Of a stretch of 15,822 nucleotides of DNA, positions 14,510 to 15,822 are shown in pieces (the stretch's first letter is position 1; every line of letters begins with the position of its first letter). The position numbers and the translations under genes were made by a program. Below the pieces are notes generated by a model, which saw only the letters and a list, made by a program, of their open reading frames with translations, was not told where the DNA came from and searched no databases. Origin of the DNA: Bacillota bacterium (GTDB lineage Bacteria; Bacillota; Clostridia; Lachnospirales; Lachnospiraceae); the NCBI GenBank assembly GCA_017861355.1, contig JAGFXQ010000079.1, positions 1 to 15,822 on the forward strand, read 5' to 3'.

Positions 14510-14618
14510 GTGCCGCACAACGAGGTAAAAGCTCTATGCCCAAAAGTGTTATTTTATCGATAATTCTTACAGGAATAGACACCATAGTTGGCGAGTAATG
14601 ATAATAGGAGGTGCCAAT
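14510..14618 (+). promoter_or_regulatory. Probable L21 leader RNA (autoregulatory)
   Basis: About 110 bases lie between promoter and rplU start. GCCGCACAAC near 14512 can partly pair with GTTGGCG near 14587, enclosing GAG/CTC, GTGT/ACAC and ATTC/GAAT hairpins. A conserved L21 leader in Firmicutes is thought to let L21 repress its own operon. Position and multi-branched folding fit, but I cannot test the match. Confidence 0.5.
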
Positions 14619-14927
14619 ATGTACGCAATAATTGCAACTGGTGGAAAACAGTACAAGGTAGCGGAAGGCGATATCATTAAAGTTGAAAAGCTTGGATTAG
14701 AAGCTGGAGCAACTGTTACTTTTGATCAGGTTCTTGCAGTAAATAAGGGTGAGTTAGTAGTAGGAGATCCTACTGTAGCAAACGCTAAGGTTTCTGCAAC
14801 TGTAGTTGAAGAAGGCAAGCATAAGAAAGTGATTGTTTTCAGATACAAGAGAAAGTCCGGATATCACAAGAAGAATGGTCATAGACAACCATTTACCAAG
14901 GTTAAGATTGAAAAGATTAATGCATAG
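14619..14927 (+). CDS. rplU: Ribosomal protein L21
   Basis: A 102-residue 50S subunit protein that binds 23S rRNA. MYAIIATGGKQYKVAEGDIIKVEKL at the start and FRYKRKSGYHKKNGHRQPFTKVKI at the end are diagnostic. The ATG at 14619 has AGGAGG 7 bases upstream and gives the usual length; the in-frame ATG at 14598 would add seven residues and swallow the ribosome site. First gene of the rplU-prp-rpmA operon; prp follows after 11 bases. Confidence 0.98.
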   Translation: MYAIIATGGKQYKVAEGDIIKVEKLGLEAGATVTFDQVLAVNKGELVVGDPTVANAKVSATVVEEGKHKKVIVFRYKRKSGYHKKNGHRQPFTKVKIEKINA

Positions 14928-14938
14928 GTAGATGTGAT

Positions 14939-15271
14939 ATGATTAATGTATCCATATATAAAAATGCAGAGAATTTGGTTACCGGCTTCAAACTATCGGG
15001 TCATGCTGATTATTCAGAATATGGAAGCGATATCGTTTGTGCAGCAGTATCTGCTTTGGTAATCAATACGATAAATTCTATTGAGAATTTTACCTCGGAT
15101 CGGTTTTCTTTAGACCAGGATGAGAAAAAAGGTTTTATAGAATTTCATGTGATTTCTGATTTGAGTAACAACTCCAATTTGCTGATAAGCTCCTTGATTT
15201 TAGGACTTCAGGGAATTGCAGAGGAATATACCGAGAAGTATATTCGACTTACTCAGGTAAAGTCACAGTAA
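14939..15271 (+). CDS. prp: Ribosomal-processing cysteine protease Prp
   Basis: A 110-residue YsxB-family protease that removes the N-terminal extension of ribosomal protein L27. The catalytic pair is visible as His22 (SGHADY) and Cys34 (DIVCAAVS), the same positions as reported for S. aureus Prp. Its substrate is encoded next. The ribosome site is weak (AGGTAGATGTG), which would keep its level below that of the ribosomal proteins. Confidence 0.96.
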   Translation: MINVSIYKNAENLVTGFKLSGHADYSEYGSDIVCAAVSALVINTINSIENFTSDRFSLDQDEKKGFIEFHVISDLSNNSNLLISSLILGLQGIAEEYTEKYIRLTQVKSQ

Positions 15272-15314
15272 CTCATATACTGATATGAAATTAGAATTGT
15301 AGGAGGTGTAGAAC

Positions 15315-15602
15315 ATGTTAAGAATGAACCTTCAATTTTTCGCTCATAAAAAGGGTGTTGGTTCTACCAAGAACGGTAGAGATTCCGAGTCCAAGAGATT
15401 GGGTGCTAAGAGAGCAGATGGTCAATTTGTTCTTGCAGGAAATATTCTTTACAGACAGCGCGGTACCAAGATCCATCCTGGAGTTAATGTAGGACGCGGT
15501 GGCGATGATACATTATTTGCTTTAGTTGATGGCGTTCTGAGATTTGAGCGCAAGGGTAGAGATAAGAAACAAGCAAGTGTTCACCCGGTAGAAGCGAAAT
15601 AA
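15315..15602 (+). CDS. rpmA: Ribosomal protein L27, with Prp-cleaved N-terminal extension
   Basis: A 95-residue 50S protein near the peptidyl-transferase centre. It begins MLRMNLQFFAHKKGVGSTKN: the nine residues up to LQFF form the Firmicutes extension that Prp removes, leaving AHKKG as mature N-terminus. GRDSESKRLGAKRADGQFV and GTKIHPGVNVGRGGDDTLFA are family signatures. AGGAGGTG precedes the ATG. Last gene before a strong terminator. Confidence 0.98.
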   Translation: MLRMNLQFFAHKKGVGSTKNGRDSESKRLGAKRADGQFVLAGNILYRQRGTKIHPGVNVGRGGDDTLFALVDGVLRFERKGRDKKQASVHPVEAK

Positions 15603-15619
15603 TTAAACATTCGTTTATT

Positions 15620-15656
15620 AACCCCAAATTCTCATGCAGGATTTGGGGTTCTTTTA
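15620..15656 (+). terminator. Intrinsic terminator after rpmA
   Basis: AACCCCAAAT (15620-15629) pairs perfectly with ATTTGGGGTT (15641-15650), 11-base loop, followed by CTTTTATG. It ends the rplU-prp-rpmA transcript 18 bases after the rpmA stop. Confidence 0.9.
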
Positions 15657-15726
15657 TGCTTGATTCCTATGGAATTATATGGTTAAGTAATTCAATCGGA
15701 GTTGCGGATATTGTGGGAGGGTGTTT

Positions 15727-15822
15727 ATGGGAAAAGAGAAACTGAAAGATATATTACTAGCAATTAGAGAAGACAATTACTCGGTACCACAGGGCTTAAT
15801 GCCATTTGAATTATCAATGGAG
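15727..15822 (+). CDS. N-terminal part of an unidentified protein (partial)
   Basis: An ATG at 15727 behind GGGAGGG opens a frame that runs off the window after 32 codons (MGKEKLKDILLAIREDNYSV, then PQGLMPFELSME). The fragment is soluble and probably helical. The pattern of a short helix, NYxVP, then a second helix recalls the start of DUF2785 proteins, but this is a weak memory-based match. The terminator after rpmA separates it from the ribosomal operon. In many Firmicutes obgE follows rpmA; this start does not look like Obg. Confidence 0.6.
   Translation, partial: MGKEKLKDILLAIREDNYSVPQGLMPFELSME

Noticed and set aside
1..15822. CRISPR array, tRNA/rRNA genes, prophage or IS
   Set aside because: No regularly spaced repeats, no cloverleaf-like sequence, no integrase, transposase or phage structural gene was seen on either strand.

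Overview
The window reads as chromosomal DNA of a low-to-moderate GC Firmicute, most likely a clostridium of the Lachnospiraceae type. The signs are strong AGGAGG-type ribosome binding sites, sigma-A style TTGACA/TATAAT promoters, an L27 protein with the Firmicutes N-terminal extension plus its processing protease Prp, and a conserved clostridial gene order (B12-binding radical SAM protein, DUF2344 protein, RNase G, then rplU-prp-rpmA). No CRISPR array, tRNA, rRNA, transposase or phage gene is visible.

Layout. Bases 1-5156 hold the last codons of an upstream membrane protein, then two complete two-component systems in one tight run: a membrane histidine kinase with a NarL/LuxR-type regulator, followed directly by KdpD and KdpE. 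No kdpFABC potassium pump follows. A gene for an unrecognised 205-residue protein with one C-terminal membrane segment comes next; its end is part of a perfect 25-bp tandem duplication. A sigma-A-like promoter then starts a compact operon at 5984-10423: B12-binding-domain radical SAM protein, DUF2344 partner, a short RNase E/G lacking the zinc-link region, and a YbaK-type Cys-tRNA deacylase. It ends in a long hairpin terminator that may serve both strands.

From 10597 to 13063, on the minus strand, lies a three-gene ABC export system (ATPase and two ABC-2 permeases). The first permease appears to lack about 40 N-terminal residues, including two membrane helices. Upstream of the ATPase is the most unusual part of the window: a consensus minus-strand promoter at 13652-13680 followed by about 580 bases of non-coding leader. 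The leader holds three terminator-like hairpins in tandem and then a 175-bp imperfect inverted repeat with near-perfect 18-bp ends. Rightwards, a second consensus promoter, preceded by two 11-bp direct repeats, drives a NimA/pyridoxamine-oxidase-fold flavoprotein.

The window closes with rplU-prp-rpmA behind its own promoter and a probable L21 leader, a clear terminator, and the first 32 codons of another gene. The ABC exporter, flavoprotein and probably ybaK look like accessory genes placed between RNase G and rplU, which are usually close neighbours in clostridia.
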